Origin: an uncultured Myxococcales bacterium
GTDB taxonomy: Bacteria; Myxococcota_A; UBA9042; CAIXZC01
DNA length: 64,000 nt
Direction: 5' to 3'
Assembly (NCBI GenBank): GCA_903895725.1
Contig: CAITUV010000032.1
Location: 90,760-154,759 of the forward strand
The notes under the pieces are model-generated. The model was given only the letters and a program-made list of their open reading frames with translations, was not told the origin of the DNA and searched no databases. Positions 32,417 through 42,768 of the stretch are shown piece by piece. The stretch's first letter is position 1; every line of letters begins with the position of its first letter. The translations under genes were made by a program, and so were the position numbers.

Positions 32417-34558
32417 ATGCGCCGTCGTGACTCTGTGTCGGTCATTCTGCTTGCAGCGTCGTTCGCCCTGGCTCTGGCAGGAGCCTGCTCCTCCGACCCG
32501 GTTACCCACTCCCTGGAGATCGGCGACGGCAGCAACCTGGAATTGCCGGGGAACGAGGTGGACGTCGCTGGCGACGGCATCATCCCCATCGACGGTGGCA
32601 TCGACTCGGCCACCGACCAGCCGGATTCCGTCACGGACCAGGAGCTCGGCCCCGACGTCGACGCCGGTGAGGAGGATGTCCCCCAGGTCTGCGCCGGCCC
32701 AGGCGAATTCCTCTGCCCGTGCGAGCAGAACAAGGATTGCGTCAGCGGCTACTGCGTGGAAGGCTACACCGGCAAGGTCTGCACCATGCAGTGCATCGAG
32801 GATTGCCCCCTCGGCTGGTCCTGTACCCAGGACATGATGGCGCTGCCCGACCTCGTCTTCATCTGCCTCCCCAAGGACATTTACCTCTGCCGGCCGTGCA
32901 ACACCGATGACGAATGCCACTACCCCTACACCAAGGGCGATCTGTGCGTGTCCCATGGGGATGCCGGGAGCTTCTGCGGCCTCGATTGCAGCGTCAAGGG
33001 TGTCTGCCCCGAAGGGTACGTCTGCGCCGAGGTCCAGACCCTCGCTGGCGGCACGGCCAGCCAGTGCGTCCCCGCCGGAACCGGCGGCGAGTGTGACTGC
33101 AACGACAAGGCCATCACTGACGCGGCCTCCACCGAGTGCCGCAAGTCCAACGGCTACGGCGAATGCTTCGGCGAACGCACCTGCACGGCCGGCGGTCTGA
33201 CCGAGTGCTCGGCACTCACCCCCAAGCCCGAGGAGTGCAACGGGATCGATGACAACTGCGACGGCATCGTGGACCCCGCCAACTCGCTCAAGTGCATCAC
33301 CTGGTACTTCGACCAGGACGGCGATGGCTTCGGAATCGGAGTCGGAACCTGCGAGTGCAAAGCCCCCAGCCCCAACCACGTGTCGCAGGGCGGAGACTGC
33401 GACGACTCCTCCATCGGTGTGAATCCCTCGGTCAAGGAAGCCTGCAACTTCTTCGACGACGACTGCGACGGCCAGACCGACGAGTCGTTCGCCGACGGCT
33501 GCGAAACCATGTACTACGACGGCGATTCCGACGGCTTTGGCGACGCGGCCAAGACCGACTGCAAGTGCAAGGAATCCGCTGAGTACAAGAAGCAGTCCGG
33601 CGACTGCAACGACGCCAACCCCCTCTCCTACCCCGAGGCCGACGAGCTGTGCGACGGCGAGGACAACAACTGCAACGGCGTCATCGACGAGGAAAACGGT
33701 ACCGGCTGCATCCCCTACTACCTCGACCAGGACAAGGACGGGTACGGCCTGAGCGACCAGCTCAAGTGCCTGTGCAGCAAGATCGGGGACTACACCGCGA
33801 CCAAGGGCGGCGATTGCGATGACACCAAGTACGAGGTCCACCCCACGGTCGTCGAGCTGTGCGACGGGCTGGACAACGATTGTGACGGAGAGGTCGACGA
33901 AGACGAAGCCGTCAAGAGCTGCGGCATCATCGCCCACGGAGCGGTCGCCTGCAAGGGCGGTTGCGTCATCGATTCGTGCGAGGGCGGTTTCTACGATCTC
34001 AACACCGCGTTTGCCGATGGCTGCGAATGCCAGGTCGAGCAGACCGAGGTCCCCAACCAGATCTGCGGCGATGCCACCTTCGTCGGTACCATGTCCGATG
34101 GCGGTAGCTCCGGCAGCGTCACCGGCCGAATCGTCCCCGTCGACGATTCCGACTGGTACAAGGTCACTGCGACCGATGGCGCAGACCCCGACTGGTGCGA
34201 TACCTTCCACCTCAAGGTCCGCTTCCTGAAGAACCCCAACGATTCCTACATCTTCGACGTGTACAAGAATGGTTGTGCCGGTGCGGACAACATGTGCTCC
34301 GGGACCACCCTGTTCGAGTTCTTCACCGACTTCCACGTGGACACGGCCCAGCCGGGTGCACCGGGCGGAGAGTGCAAGTGCGCCCCCGATGCGGACCACA
34401 ACCTCACTCCCGAAGAGTTCGCCGACGATACCAGCGATACCGTCCACCAGTGCACCAGCCAGAACGCAGACTATTACGTCCGCGTCTACCGCAAGCCCGG
34501 GACGCCCGTTGTCTGCGATGACTACCAGCTCGAATTCACCAACGGCATCAAGGAGTAG
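32417..34558 (+). CDS. MopE-repeat Cys-rich lipoprotein (four repeats)
   Basis: 713 aa. Lipoprotein signal ('SFALALAGACSS'), acidic Asp-rich linker, then Cys-rich EGF/EB-like modules (residues about 95-235). Four MopE-type repeats follow ('CNGIDDNCDG', 'CNFFDDDCDG', 'CDGEDNNCNG', 'CDGLDNDCDG'), each with an Asp-rich '...YYDGDSDGFGDA' loop and 'GDCDD' or 'GDCND' motif. The C-terminal 170 residues form a pre-peptidase-like beta domain ('VPVDDSDWYKVTA'). MopE repeats are found in surface proteins of methanotrophs and myxobacteria; calcium binding is suggested by the Asp spacing. Paired with the larger homologue downstream. Confidence 0.88.
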   Translation: MRRRDSVSVILLAASFALALAGACSSDPVTHSLEIGDGSNLELPGNEVDVAGDGIIPIDGGIDSATDQPDSVTDQELGPDVDAGEEDVPQVCAGPGEFLCPCEQNKDCVSGYCVEGYTGKVCTMQCIEDCPLGWSCTQDMMALPDLVFICLPKDIYLCRPCNTDDECHYPYTKGDLCVSHGDAGSFCGLDCSVKGVCPEGYVCAEVQTLAGGTASQCVPAGTGGECDCNDKAITDAASTECRKSNGYGECFGERTCTAGGLTECSALTPKPEECNGIDDNCDGIVDPANSLKCITWYFDQDGDGFGIGVGTCECKAPSPNHVSQGGDCDDSSIGVNPSVKEACNFFDDDCDGQTDESFADGCETMYYDGDSDGFGDAAKTDCKCKESAEYKKQSGDCNDANPLSYPEADELCDGEDNNCNGVIDEENGTGCIPYYLDQDKDGYGLSDQLKCLCSKIGDYTATKGGDCDDTKYEVHPTVVELCDGLDNDCDGEVDEDEAVKSCGIIAHGAVACKGGCVIDSCEGGFYDLNTAFADGCECQVEQTEVPNQICGDATFVGTMSDGGSSGSVTGRIVPVDDSDWYKVTATDGADPDWCDTFHLKVRFLKNPNDSYIFDVYKNGCAGADNMCSGTTLFEFFTDFHVDTAQPGAPGGECKCAPDADHNLTPEEFADDTSDTVHQCTSQNADYYVRVYRKPGTPVVCDDYQLEFTNGIKE

Positions 34559-34626
34559 CTCTCCCCCACGGAGGCCCCCCAACCGATGCCCAGCCCCACG
34601 TCGGACCCAGGCAGGAGGAAACAGCG

Positions 34627-37600
34627 ATGAAACGGAACCTGCTGCTCTGCTTGCTCGGTCTGTCCTGCGGGTGTGGCGTGCTGACGGCTTGCTCCAACCC
34701 GCCTGCTGCCCCGGCCGACATCGACGCCGGCGTGGAGGTCGGAGACACTCTGCTCTTCCTCCCGGATGTCGGCGATTCCGGGCCCATCTTCCGGCAGGAC
34801 AACCTGGTTGAGACCGAGCTGTGGTACCTGGCTGACCTCGACCTCCAGGGGTTCGACATCGAGTACAGCGTCGAGGAAGGGGGCTTCCTCTGGCCCTGCA
34901 CGTCCGGCACCGACTGCCTGTCCGGATTCTGCGTGGACACAGCGGCCTTCGGCTCGGTCTGCACCATCTACTGCGAGGAGGAATGTCCCCTCGACTGGAA
35001 GTGCAAGAGCAAGACCATGGGCTCGGACATCATCTTCATCTGCTCGCCACCCGATACCGACCTCTGCCAGCCCTGCACCAAGCACGACGACTGCGGCACC
35101 CTGGCCGATCACTGCATCCCGGTCGGCGACGCCGGAGAGACGTTCTGCGCCATGGCCTGCAAGGACGACTCCGAGTGCCCGGAATCCTACGAGTGCAAGG
35201 AGGTCGCTCTCGAGGATCAGCCGGCATCGCTGCAGTGTGTTCCGGCAAGCGGCTCCTGCATCTGCCTCGGTCCCCTCGACGGCAAGATTGAAGCGTGCTT
35301 CGAGGAGAACGAGTTCGGCAAGTGCTTCGGAGTCACCGTCTGCGACGGTGCGAAAGGGTGGACTCAGTGTGATGCTCAATCCCCCTCGACCGAGGTGTGC
35401 GACGGAGTCGACAACGACTGCGACTCCGACAAGGACGAGGAGCTTTCCCCCTCGGTCTGCGAGATCACCAACGCGTTTGGAACCTGCAAGGCCGAGACCG
35501 TGTGCCAGGGCCAGAACGGCTGGTTCTGCCCGGCCCCGGTTCCTGTGCTCGAGCTGTGCGACGGCCTCGACAACGACTGCGACGATGCCGTCGACGAGGA
35601 GTTCATCGATCTCGGGCTGCCGTGCGACTCCCCGGACGACCTTGACGAGTGTGCCGAGGGAACCTGGACCTGCGACGCAGTCACGTTCCAGATGATCTGC
35701 CAGGGAGATGTGGCGCACCCCGAAGCCTGCAACGGACTCGACGACGACTGCAACGGGCTTCCGGATGACCCCTGGCCTGACAAGGGAAAGCCCTGCGACG
35801 GCCCCGACCCGGATGAGTGCGAAAACGGAATCTGGCAATGCGATGAGTTCGCCGTCAAGGTCACCTGCGTGGGCGATGCCAACATTCCGGAGCTTTGCGA
35901 CGGCCTCGACAACGACTGCAACGGCATGACCGACGACGGCTTCCCCGATTTCGACCTCGACGGCAAGGCCGACTGCGTCGACCCGGACGACGATGGCGAC
36001 ACGGTCCCCGAGGACGGCAACGGGAGCGGCGTCGCAGGCGACTCCCCCTGTGCCGGAGGCAAGACCGCTGGCTGCGACGACAACTGCCCGACCATCCAGA
36101 ACCCGGACCAGGCGGAGAACGACTCCGACGGCAAGGGCGATGCGTGCGACCTCGACGACGACAACGACGGTGTCAACGACCCGGTCGACAACTGCCCCAA
36201 GTTCGCCAATCCCACCCAGAAAGATACCGACGCCGATGGGCTCGGCGATGCCTGCGACCCGGATGACGACGGGGACGGAATCCCCGACGACGGCAACGGC
36301 AGCGGTGTGCCGGGCGACAAGACCTGCACCGCAGACCTGGTTCTTGGGTGTGACGACAACTGCCAGCTCCTTCCTAACCCGCTCCAGGACGACTTTGACA
36401 AGGACGGCAAGGGAGACGACTGCGACGACGACGACGACGGGGATTCCTCTCCGGACGTCAAGGACTGCGCCCCCTTCAATGCCCTCGTTCACCCAAAGGC
36501 AGTCGAATCGTGCAACGGCATCGACGACAACTGCGACAACCTCGTCGACCCGGACGAAGCGGTCGGCTGCGGCATGTTCTTCATCGACGTCGATTCGGAC
36601 AGCTTCGGATTCTCCGGGCTCTCCAAGTGCGTGTGCGGAGCCAAGGGCAAGGCCCCCTTCACGGCCGTGGCGGGAGGCGACTGCAACGACTCCAACGCCA
36701 AGGTCAGCCCGATGGCCGAAGAGATCTGCAACGGCATCGATGACAACTGCGACGATGACATCGACAATGCCGGTGCAACAGGGTGCGAGCTGCGCTACAA
36801 GGACCACGACTCCGACACGTTCGGTCTGTTTTCCGACAAGGCCTGTGTGTGCGGCCAGAAGGGGGAGTACTCGGCCAAACAGGCGGGCGACTGCAACGAT
36901 GACGATCCGAAAGTGTTCCCCGGCGCTCCCGAGTATTGCAACGCCAAGGACGACGACTGCGACTACCAGACCGACGAGGACGGGAGCCTCGGCTGCAATA
37001 CCTACTACCTCGATGCCGATGCGGACGGCTACGGCGTCGCGGGAATGACCAAGTGCTCCTGCAAGCCCTTCGCCCTCTACAAGGCCGACAAGGCGGGCGA
37101 CTGCAACGACGACGACGTCGACATCCACCCCGGTCTTGTGGAGAAGTGCGACGGCAAGGACAACAACTGCAACGGCACCATCGACGAGGCCGGTGCCACC
37201 GGCTGCAAGGTCTGGTACCGGGACCTCGACTCGGACACCTGGGGCTGGTCCGCCGACTCACAATGCCTCTGCTTCCCGGGGGACTTCTACACGGCATCCA
37301 AGGGGGGCGACTGCGACGACAACAACAAGAATGTCAGCGGCGGCTCCAAGGAGACCTGCAACAAGATTGACGACGACTGCGACGGCACCGTCGACGAGGA
37401 TACCCTCGACTGCAAGGTCTACTACTTCGATTCCGACCAGGACGGCTTCGGAAACCCCGCATCCAAGCAGTGCCTGTGCGAGGCCGGTCAGGGGTACACA
37501 GCGACCATCGCCACCGATTGCGACGACAGCAACAAAAACATCCACCCCAACGGAGTAGAGATCTGCAACTCGCTGGACGACGACTGCAACGGAATCCCGG

Positions 37601-39033
37601 ATGACGGCTCCGTCCAGGGGTGCAAGACCTACTACGAGGACTTCGACAAGGACGGCTTCGGCACTCCCTTCAAGTCCCTCTGCCTGTGTGGTCCGTACGG
37701 CAGCTACTCGGCCACCCAGACCGGCGACTGCAACGATGAAAACGTCAATGCCAACCCCGCCGCCCAGGAGAAATGCGACGGCATCGACAACAACTGCAAC
37801 AACAAAGCCGACGAGAAGGGAGCGGAGGGCTGCACCACGTACTACATGGACGGGGATGGCGACGGTTATGGAATCACCACCGCCAGCCAGTGCACCTGCA
37901 CCAAGGAAGGGGTTTACAGCGCCACCCTGTCCGGCGACTGCCACGACCAGAACTCCTTCATCAATCCTGGCGCACAGGAAATCTGCGACAACGTGGACAA
38001 CAACTGCGGCGGAGGCACGGACGAAGGATTCCCCGACAGTGACGGCGACGGGATCAAGGACTGCCTCGACAACGACGTGGACGGCGACGGCGACGTATTC
38101 GGCTCCGACTGCGACGACAAAGATCCCTCCATCAGCCACTTCGCGGTCGAGAAGTGCGATGGCAAGGACAACAACTGCAACAACGCCATCGACGAAGAAG
38201 GGGCTCAAGGGTGCGTCCAGTACTACCTCGACTTCGACCAGGACGGGTACGGACTTTCCAACGACTTCAAGTGCCTCTGCGAGAAGACCGGGCTGCATTC
38301 CGTGACCCAGAAGGGGGACTGCGACGATACCAAGCCGTTCGTCTTCCCCGGCGCCGTTGAGCAGTGCAACGGAGTGGACGACAACTGCAACACGCAGGTC
38401 GACGAAGGCAATGCCACGTCCATGTGCGGCCAGGTGACCAACGGCATCCCCAAGTGCGCCGGCGGGAAGTGCACCGTGGGGGAATGCTCGTCGGAGTTCT
38501 ACGATGTGGACAAGCTCTTCGAGACGGGTTGCGAATGCGGGAGCGACAGCAACGACGTGATTAAGACTGGAATCACCTGCCAGACGGCAATCGATCTGGG
38601 AACCCTCTCGGACCCGGGGGGAGCCGCAGTCGCAACCGGGAACATCGTCCCCGCCGACGATACGGACTGGTTCTCCTTCACCGCGGTCGATGCTGCGGAC
38701 AGCGGCTGCAACGACCACACGGTCCGCGCCAAGTTCACCCAGGGGGCGGACAAGTTCCGATTCCAGGTCTACCGCGGCGGCTGCGACCTGGTGGACAACC
38801 TGCTGTGTGACGATACCGACGACTTCAAGTGGTCCGTGAACTTCTACAATGCCTCGGCTGGCGAATGCCCCTGCTCCTCGGAGGTCGGACCGCCCGGTGT
38901 GGGTGGCGAAGCCACTCCGACGACGCACACCTGTGCCTCCCACGGTGCGAAGTACTACCTCAAGGTCTACAAGAAGGACGGTGTCCCGGACAGTTGCGGC
39001 ACGTACATCATCCAGATCACGGTGGGACCGTAG
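34627..39033 (+). CDS. Giant MopE/TSP3-repeat Cys-rich lipoprotein
   Basis: 1468 aa. Lipoprotein signal ('CGVLTACS') after an AGGAGG box. N-terminal Cys-rich modules resemble those of the upstream gene. I count 14 MopE-type repeats ('CDGVDNDCDS' through 'CNGVDDNCNT'), interrupted around residues 440-610 by thrombospondin-type-3-like calcium repeats ('DDNCPTIQNPDQAENDSDG' and variants). The C-terminal beta domain ('VPADDTDWFSFTA') matches the one in the upstream gene, so the two are paralogues that differ mainly in repeat number. It is expected to be a long, calcium-stabilised surface stalk. It lies 68 bp downstream of the smaller homologue and is likely co-transcribed. Confidence 0.9.
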   Translation: MKRNLLLCLLGLSCGCGVLTACSNPPAAPADIDAGVEVGDTLLFLPDVGDSGPIFRQDNLVETELWYLADLDLQGFDIEYSVEEGGFLWPCTSGTDCLSGFCVDTAAFGSVCTIYCEEECPLDWKCKSKTMGSDIIFICSPPDTDLCQPCTKHDDCGTLADHCIPVGDAGETFCAMACKDDSECPESYECKEVALEDQPASLQCVPASGSCICLGPLDGKIEACFEENEFGKCFGVTVCDGAKGWTQCDAQSPSTEVCDGVDNDCDSDKDEELSPSVCEITNAFGTCKAETVCQGQNGWFCPAPVPVLELCDGLDNDCDDAVDEEFIDLGLPCDSPDDLDECAEGTWTCDAVTFQMICQGDVAHPEACNGLDDDCNGLPDDPWPDKGKPCDGPDPDECENGIWQCDEFAVKVTCVGDANIPELCDGLDNDCNGMTDDGFPDFDLDGKADCVDPDDDGDTVPEDGNGSGVAGDSPCAGGKTAGCDDNCPTIQNPDQAENDSDGKGDACDLDDDNDGVNDPVDNCPKFANPTQKDTDADGLGDACDPDDDGDGIPDDGNGSGVPGDKTCTADLVLGCDDNCQLLPNPLQDDFDKDGKGDDCDDDDDGDSSPDVKDCAPFNALVHPKAVESCNGIDDNCDNLVDPDEAVGCGMFFIDVDSDSFGFSGLSKCVCGAKGKAPFTAVAGGDCNDSNAKVSPMAEEICNGIDDNCDDDIDNAGATGCELRYKDHDSDTFGLFSDKACVCGQKGEYSAKQAGDCNDDDPKVFPGAPEYCNAKDDDCDYQTDEDGSLGCNTYYLDADADGYGVAGMTKCSCKPFALYKADKAGDCNDDDVDIHPGLVEKCDGKDNNCNGTIDEAGATGCKVWYRDLDSDTWGWSADSQCLCFPGDFYTASKGGDCDDNNKNVSGGSKETCNKIDDDCDGTVDEDTLDCKVYYFDSDQDGFGNPASKQCLCEAGQGYTATIATDCDDSNKNIHPNGVEICNSLDDDCNGIPDDGSVQGCKTYYEDFDKDGFGTPFKSLCLCGPYGSYSATQTGDCNDENVNANPAAQEKCDGIDNNCNNKADEKGAEGCTTYYMDGDGDGYGITTASQCTCTKEGVYSATLSGDCHDQNSFINPGAQEICDNVDNNCGGGTDEGFPDSDGDGIKDCLDNDVDGDGDVFGSDCDDKDPSISHFAVEKCDGKDNNCNNAIDEEGAQGCVQYYLDFDQDGYGLSNDFKCLCEKTGLHSVTQKGDCDDTKPFVFPGAVEQCNGVDDNCNTQVDEGNATSMCGQVTNGIPKCAGGKCTVGECSSEFYDVDKLFETGCECGSDSNDVIKTGITCQTAIDLGTLSDPGGAAVATGNIVPADDTDWFSFTAVDAADSGCNDHTVRAKFTQGADKFRFQVYRGGCDLVDNLLCDDTDDFKWSVNFYNASAGECPCSSEVGPPGVGGEATPTTHTCASHGAKYYLKVYKKDGVPDSCGTYIIQITVGP

Positions 39034-39089
39034 GCAAAGCGCCGTTGTCTACTTTTTCGGTCGCATTTTCTCCATTTTCATTCCCCCCC

Positions 39090-39118
39090 TTGACGAGCGG
39101 GCGGGATGCCCCCAATAT
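39090..39118 (+). promoter_or_regulatory. Candidate promoter for pckG
   Basis: TTGACG, 17-bp spacer, CAATAT (or AATATT one base on), 67 bp before the ATG at 39186. Confidence 0.5.
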
Positions 39119-39185
39119 TCCCCGGGTCGGTTCGGCCCATGCGGGTTCCGACTACGGCAGGCACTCGTTCTTCGGAGGTAGGCTG

Positions 39186-41075
39186 ATGAGAGACACAGGG
39201 CTCGACGTTCTCCAGAGGTTGCTGGCACCGGAGCAGTTTGCCAAGCTGGCGGCCATCGACAATCCTGAGGTCCACGAGTTCGTGGCGCAGCAGATTCAAC
39301 TGTGCCGGCCGGAACGGGTGTTCGTCTGCGACGACTCGCCCTCCGACGTCGAATACATTCGAAAGGCAGCGATCGAACGCGGTGAGGAGATCCCGCTTTC
39401 TCTCGATGGCCACACGGCCCATTTCGACGGTTACTACGACCAGGGGCGGGACAAGAAGAACACGCGACTCATGGTCCCCCCGGGCACTTCGCTGGGCGGT
39501 GACATCAACACGATCGATCAGCAGGAGGCCCTCCGGGAGCTGGCCGGCCTGATGGACGGCCTCATGCAGGGGCGGGAGATGATTGTCCGCTTCTTCTGTC
39601 TGGGACCGACCCACTCCGTCTTCTCCATTCCCTGCCTCCAGATTACCGATTCAGCCTACGTGGCGCACTCGGAGGACCTCCTCTACCGGAAGGGCTTCCA
39701 GGAGTTTCGCCGGCAGGGTCCCGACGCCCGCATCTTCCGGTTCATCCACTGCTCGGGTGTCCTTTCGGAGCGCAAGACCTGCGTCAACGTCAAGGACCGC
39801 CGGGTCTACATCGACTGTCCGGACCGAACGGTGTACTCGGTCAACACGCAGTACGGTGGAAACACCATCGGCCTCAAGAAGCTGGCGATGCGTCTGGCCA
39901 TCTTCCGGGCCGAGCAGGAAGGGTGGCTTACGGAGCACATGCTCCTCATGGGCGTGCGGGGTCCCGGAGGCCGGAAGACCTGGGTGGCCGGGGCCTACCC
40001 GTCCATGTGCGGCAAGACCAGCACGGCCATGATCCCCTCCGAGACCATGGTGGGCGACGACATTGCGTACCTGCGGGAGCGGGACGGTTCGGTGTACGCG
40101 GTCAACGTCGAGGCCGGCATGTTCGGCATCATCCAGGGGATCAATTCGGGGGATGACCCGATCATCTGGGACGTGCTCCACACCCCGGGGCATTCGCTGA
40201 TCTTCTCCAACGTGCTCATCAAGGACGGCAAGCCCTACTGGATCGACATGGGCACGCCACTGCCCCCGGACGGCCTCAACCATGTGGGCCACTGGACCCC
40301 GGGCATGGTCGGCCCGGATGGCAAGAGGGTCACGCCTTCTCACGCCAATGCCCGTTTCACGCTCCCGTTGCGGGAGCTGAAAAATACCGACGTGGAGGCG
40401 CTGGAGAACCCGGAAGGAGTCCTGGTCCGGGCATTGGTCTACGGCGGCCGTGACTCGGACACCTGGGTCCCGGTGCAGCAGGCATTCGGGTGGGAGCACG
40501 GGATCATCACCAAGGCCGCCTCCCTGGAATCGGAGACCACCGCAGCGACCCTCGGCCAGGAAGGGGTCCGGGAATTCAACCCGATGTCCAACATCGACTT
40601 CCTGTCCGTTCCCATTGGCCGGTATGTGGGAATGAACCTCGAATTCGGGAAGACGCTCGCTACGCCGCCCAGCATCTTCGGGGTCAACTACTTCATCCGT
40701 GACCGCCAGGGGAGGTTCCTCAATCAGCGGACGGACAAGGTCGTCTGGCTCAAGTGGATCGAGCTGCGCGTTCATGGGGACGTGAAGGCTCGCCGCACCC
40801 CCACCGGCCTCATCCCGCTCTACGAGGACCTCAAGCGGCTCTTTGCGGACGTGCTGGGCAAGAACTTCACCCCGTCAGACTACGAGGCCCAGTTCACGTT
40901 GCGAGTACCGGAGAATCTGACCAAGATCGACCGAATCGTGAAGGCTTACCGGGAGACCGTTCCCGATGCTCCGGCCCGGCTGTTCGAGGTGCTGGAGGAG
41001 GAACGACAGCGGCTCCTGGCCGCCCAGGCGCACCTGGGCGACTACATCTCTCCCGACCGATTCGGCGTGGAGTAG
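39186..41075 (+). CDS. pckG: Phosphoenolpyruvate carboxykinase (GTP)
   Basis: 629 aa, the right size for the GTP-dependent class. It interconverts oxaloacetate plus GTP with PEP, CO2 and GDP, linking the C4 pool to gluconeogenesis or, in reverse, CO2 fixation. Visible motifs: 'SIPCLQITDSAYVAHSE' region, kinase-1a P-loop 'YPSMCGKTSTAM' with the conserved reactive Cys at residue 275, and 'RDSDTWVPVQQAFGWEHG'. The ATG at 39186 is set by a GGAGGT box. It converges with nadB, with 4 bp between the stops. Confidence 0.93.
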   Translation: MRDTGLDVLQRLLAPEQFAKLAAIDNPEVHEFVAQQIQLCRPERVFVCDDSPSDVEYIRKAAIERGEEIPLSLDGHTAHFDGYYDQGRDKKNTRLMVPPGTSLGGDINTIDQQEALRELAGLMDGLMQGREMIVRFFCLGPTHSVFSIPCLQITDSAYVAHSEDLLYRKGFQEFRRQGPDARIFRFIHCSGVLSERKTCVNVKDRRVYIDCPDRTVYSVNTQYGGNTIGLKKLAMRLAIFRAEQEGWLTEHMLLMGVRGPGGRKTWVAGAYPSMCGKTSTAMIPSETMVGDDIAYLRERDGSVYAVNVEAGMFGIIQGINSGDDPIIWDVLHTPGHSLIFSNVLIKDGKPYWIDMGTPLPPDGLNHVGHWTPGMVGPDGKRVTPSHANARFTLPLRELKNTDVEALENPEGVLVRALVYGGRDSDTWVPVQQAFGWEHGIITKAASLESETTAATLGQEGVREFNPMSNIDFLSVPIGRYVGMNLEFGKTLATPPSIFGVNYFIRDRQGRFLNQRTDKVVWLKWIELRVHGDVKARRTPTGLIPLYEDLKRLFADVLGKNFTPSDYEAQFTLRVPENLTKIDRIVKAYRETVPDAPARLFEVLEEERQRLLAAQAHLGDYISPDRFGVE

Positions 41076-41079
41076 AGAG

Positions 41080-42705
41080 CTACTTCGAAGGTCCCTTTCC
41101 GGCCCGCCTCAACACGATGGGGTGCTTCCAGTTCAGGTCGTCCGTTTCGACGTGGTCGAGATTGTAGTGCAGGCCCCGGCTTTCCTTGCGCATCAGGGCG
41201 GCCTCGAGGATGAGCCAGGCGCAATCGGAGAGGTTGCGCAGCTCAACCAGATCGGGGGTCAGGATGAAGCGCCAGTAGTCGGTCAGCACTTCCTCCCGGA
41301 CCATGGCGAGTCTCTTGCGGGCCCGTTCCAGGCGGTTGTCCGACCGCACCACTCCCACGTAGTTCCACATGAACCGCCGGATCTCGTCCCAGTTCTGGCT
41401 GATGACCACCGACTCGTCGGGGTGGCGCGCAAACCCGACGTTCCATGCCGGGAGCTCGGTCGGCCCCGGCGGCACGTCCCGAAGCCACTTGAGCGCGGTC
41501 TGCGCCGCCCGGCGGCCTACCACCAGGGCTTCGAGCAGGGAGTTTGAGGCCAACCGGTTGGCCCCATGCATTCCCGTGCAGGCGACCTCTCCCACCGCGT
41601 ACAGCCCCGCCAGCCCGGTCCACCCGTTGAAGTCGGTGAGAATGCCGCCGCACTGGTAGTGCGCTGCCGGCACCACCGGGATCGGCTCCTTGCGGATGTC
41701 GAGCCCGAGCTTCCGGCAGAATCCCAGGATGGCGGGGAATCGCCGCTCGATGAACGAGGCCGCTCGATGGCTGATGTCCAGATAGACGCAGTCGTCGCCG
41801 GACTTCTTGAGCTCCGCGTCGATGGCACGGGCCACCACGTCTCTCGGGGCGAGCTCGGCCGACGCATGGTAGCGTGGCATGAATCGCTCCCCCCCCCTCG
41901 TCAGAAGAAGCCCCCCCTCTCCGCGCACGGCCTCCGAGATCAGGAAATTCTTGGCCAGCGGATGAAACAGACAGGTCGGATGGAACTGGAAGAACTCCAT
42001 GTTGGCAACGGCAGCCCCTGCGCGCCACCCCATGGCAACCCCGTCCCCCGTGGCGATGTCCGGGTTGCTGGTGTACAGGTACACCTTCCCGGATCCGCCC
42101 GTGGCCAGGATCGTGGCCGAGGCTCCGACGGTAGTGATCTTCCCTGACTTGCGGTCCATCACATAGCAGCCGATGCACCGGTTCTCGGCCCCTCCACCAT
42201 CCAGCCTGCGCAGGGTGATGAGGTCGAGCCCCATGAGCCCCTCGCCCAGCTCGATGTTCGGATGCCGCCGAGCCGCGGCCAGCAGCGCCTCTTCCACCGA
42301 CCGTCCCGTCGAATCCATGGCATGGACGATGCGCCGCCGGGAGTGCCCCCCTTCCCGCCCCAGGTCGAACTGCCCCCCCTCGGTCCGCTCGAATCCAACT
42401 CCAAGGCCAGCGAGCCACCGGATCCGCTCCGGAGCCTCGGCGACGCACCCGCTCACCATGTCCCGGTCGCAAAGCCCCGCACCCGCCCCAAGCGTGTCCT
42501 CCACGTGGGACTCGAACGAGTCATCCGCACCGAACACGGCAGCGATTCCCCCCTGAGCCATCGCCGTGTTCGTCTCCGCAGGCGAGGCCTTTGCCAACAC
42601 CAGGACGCGGGCCCGATCCGCTGCCTCCAACGCTGCGGTCAATCCGGCCACGCCACTCCCCAGGATCAGTATGTCGGTCTGTCGGTCCAATTCGGTCTCC
42701 AGCAC
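41080..42705 (-). CDS. nadB: L-aspartate oxidase
   Basis: Flavoenzyme of de novo NAD synthesis that oxidises L-aspartate to iminoaspartate. FAD motif 'LGSGVAGLTAALEA' near residue 15, the NadB signature 'TNTAMAQGGIAAVF', 'GCYVMDRKSG', 'CGGILTDFNGWTGLAGLYAVGE' in two parts, and a fumarate-reductase-type helical C terminus. Length 541 aa from a GTG at 42705; a TTG at 42747 would add 14 residues that do not look conserved. The true start is uncertain because neither has a strong ribosome-binding site. No nadA or nadC in the window. It follows the Sua5-like gene by 63 bp. Confidence 0.92.
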   Translation of the reverse strand: MLETELDRQTDILILGSGVAGLTAALEAADRARVLVLAKASPAETNTAMAQGGIAAVFGADDSFESHVEDTLGAGAGLCDRDMVSGCVAEAPERIRWLAGLGVGFERTEGGQFDLGREGGHSRRRIVHAMDSTGRSVEEALLAAARRHPNIELGEGLMGLDLITLRRLDGGGAENRCIGCYVMDRKSGKITTVGASATILATGGSGKVYLYTSNPDIATGDGVAMGWRAGAAVANMEFFQFHPTCLFHPLAKNFLISEAVRGEGGLLLTRGGERFMPRYHASAELAPRDVVARAIDAELKKSGDDCVYLDISHRAASFIERRFPAILGFCRKLGLDIRKEPIPVVPAAHYQCGGILTDFNGWTGLAGLYAVGEVACTGMHGANRLASNSLLEALVVGRRAAQTALKWLRDVPPGPTELPAWNVGFARHPDESVVISQNWDEIRRFMWNYVGVVRSDNRLERARKRLAMVREEVLTDYWRFILTPDLVELRNLSDCAWLILEAALMRKESRGLHYNLDHVETDDLNWKHPIVLRRAGKGPSK

Positions 42706-42768
42706 ATGGCCCTGTCGCCTGCCCGTGCCCGATGCCCCCCGAGTCAAGAGGGTGCACCGTTGCCCTTG

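Noticed and set aside
32417..39033. Repeat array or satellite DNA
   Set aside because: The periodicity comes from MopE-type protein repeats in one open frame; the DNA copies are diverged.
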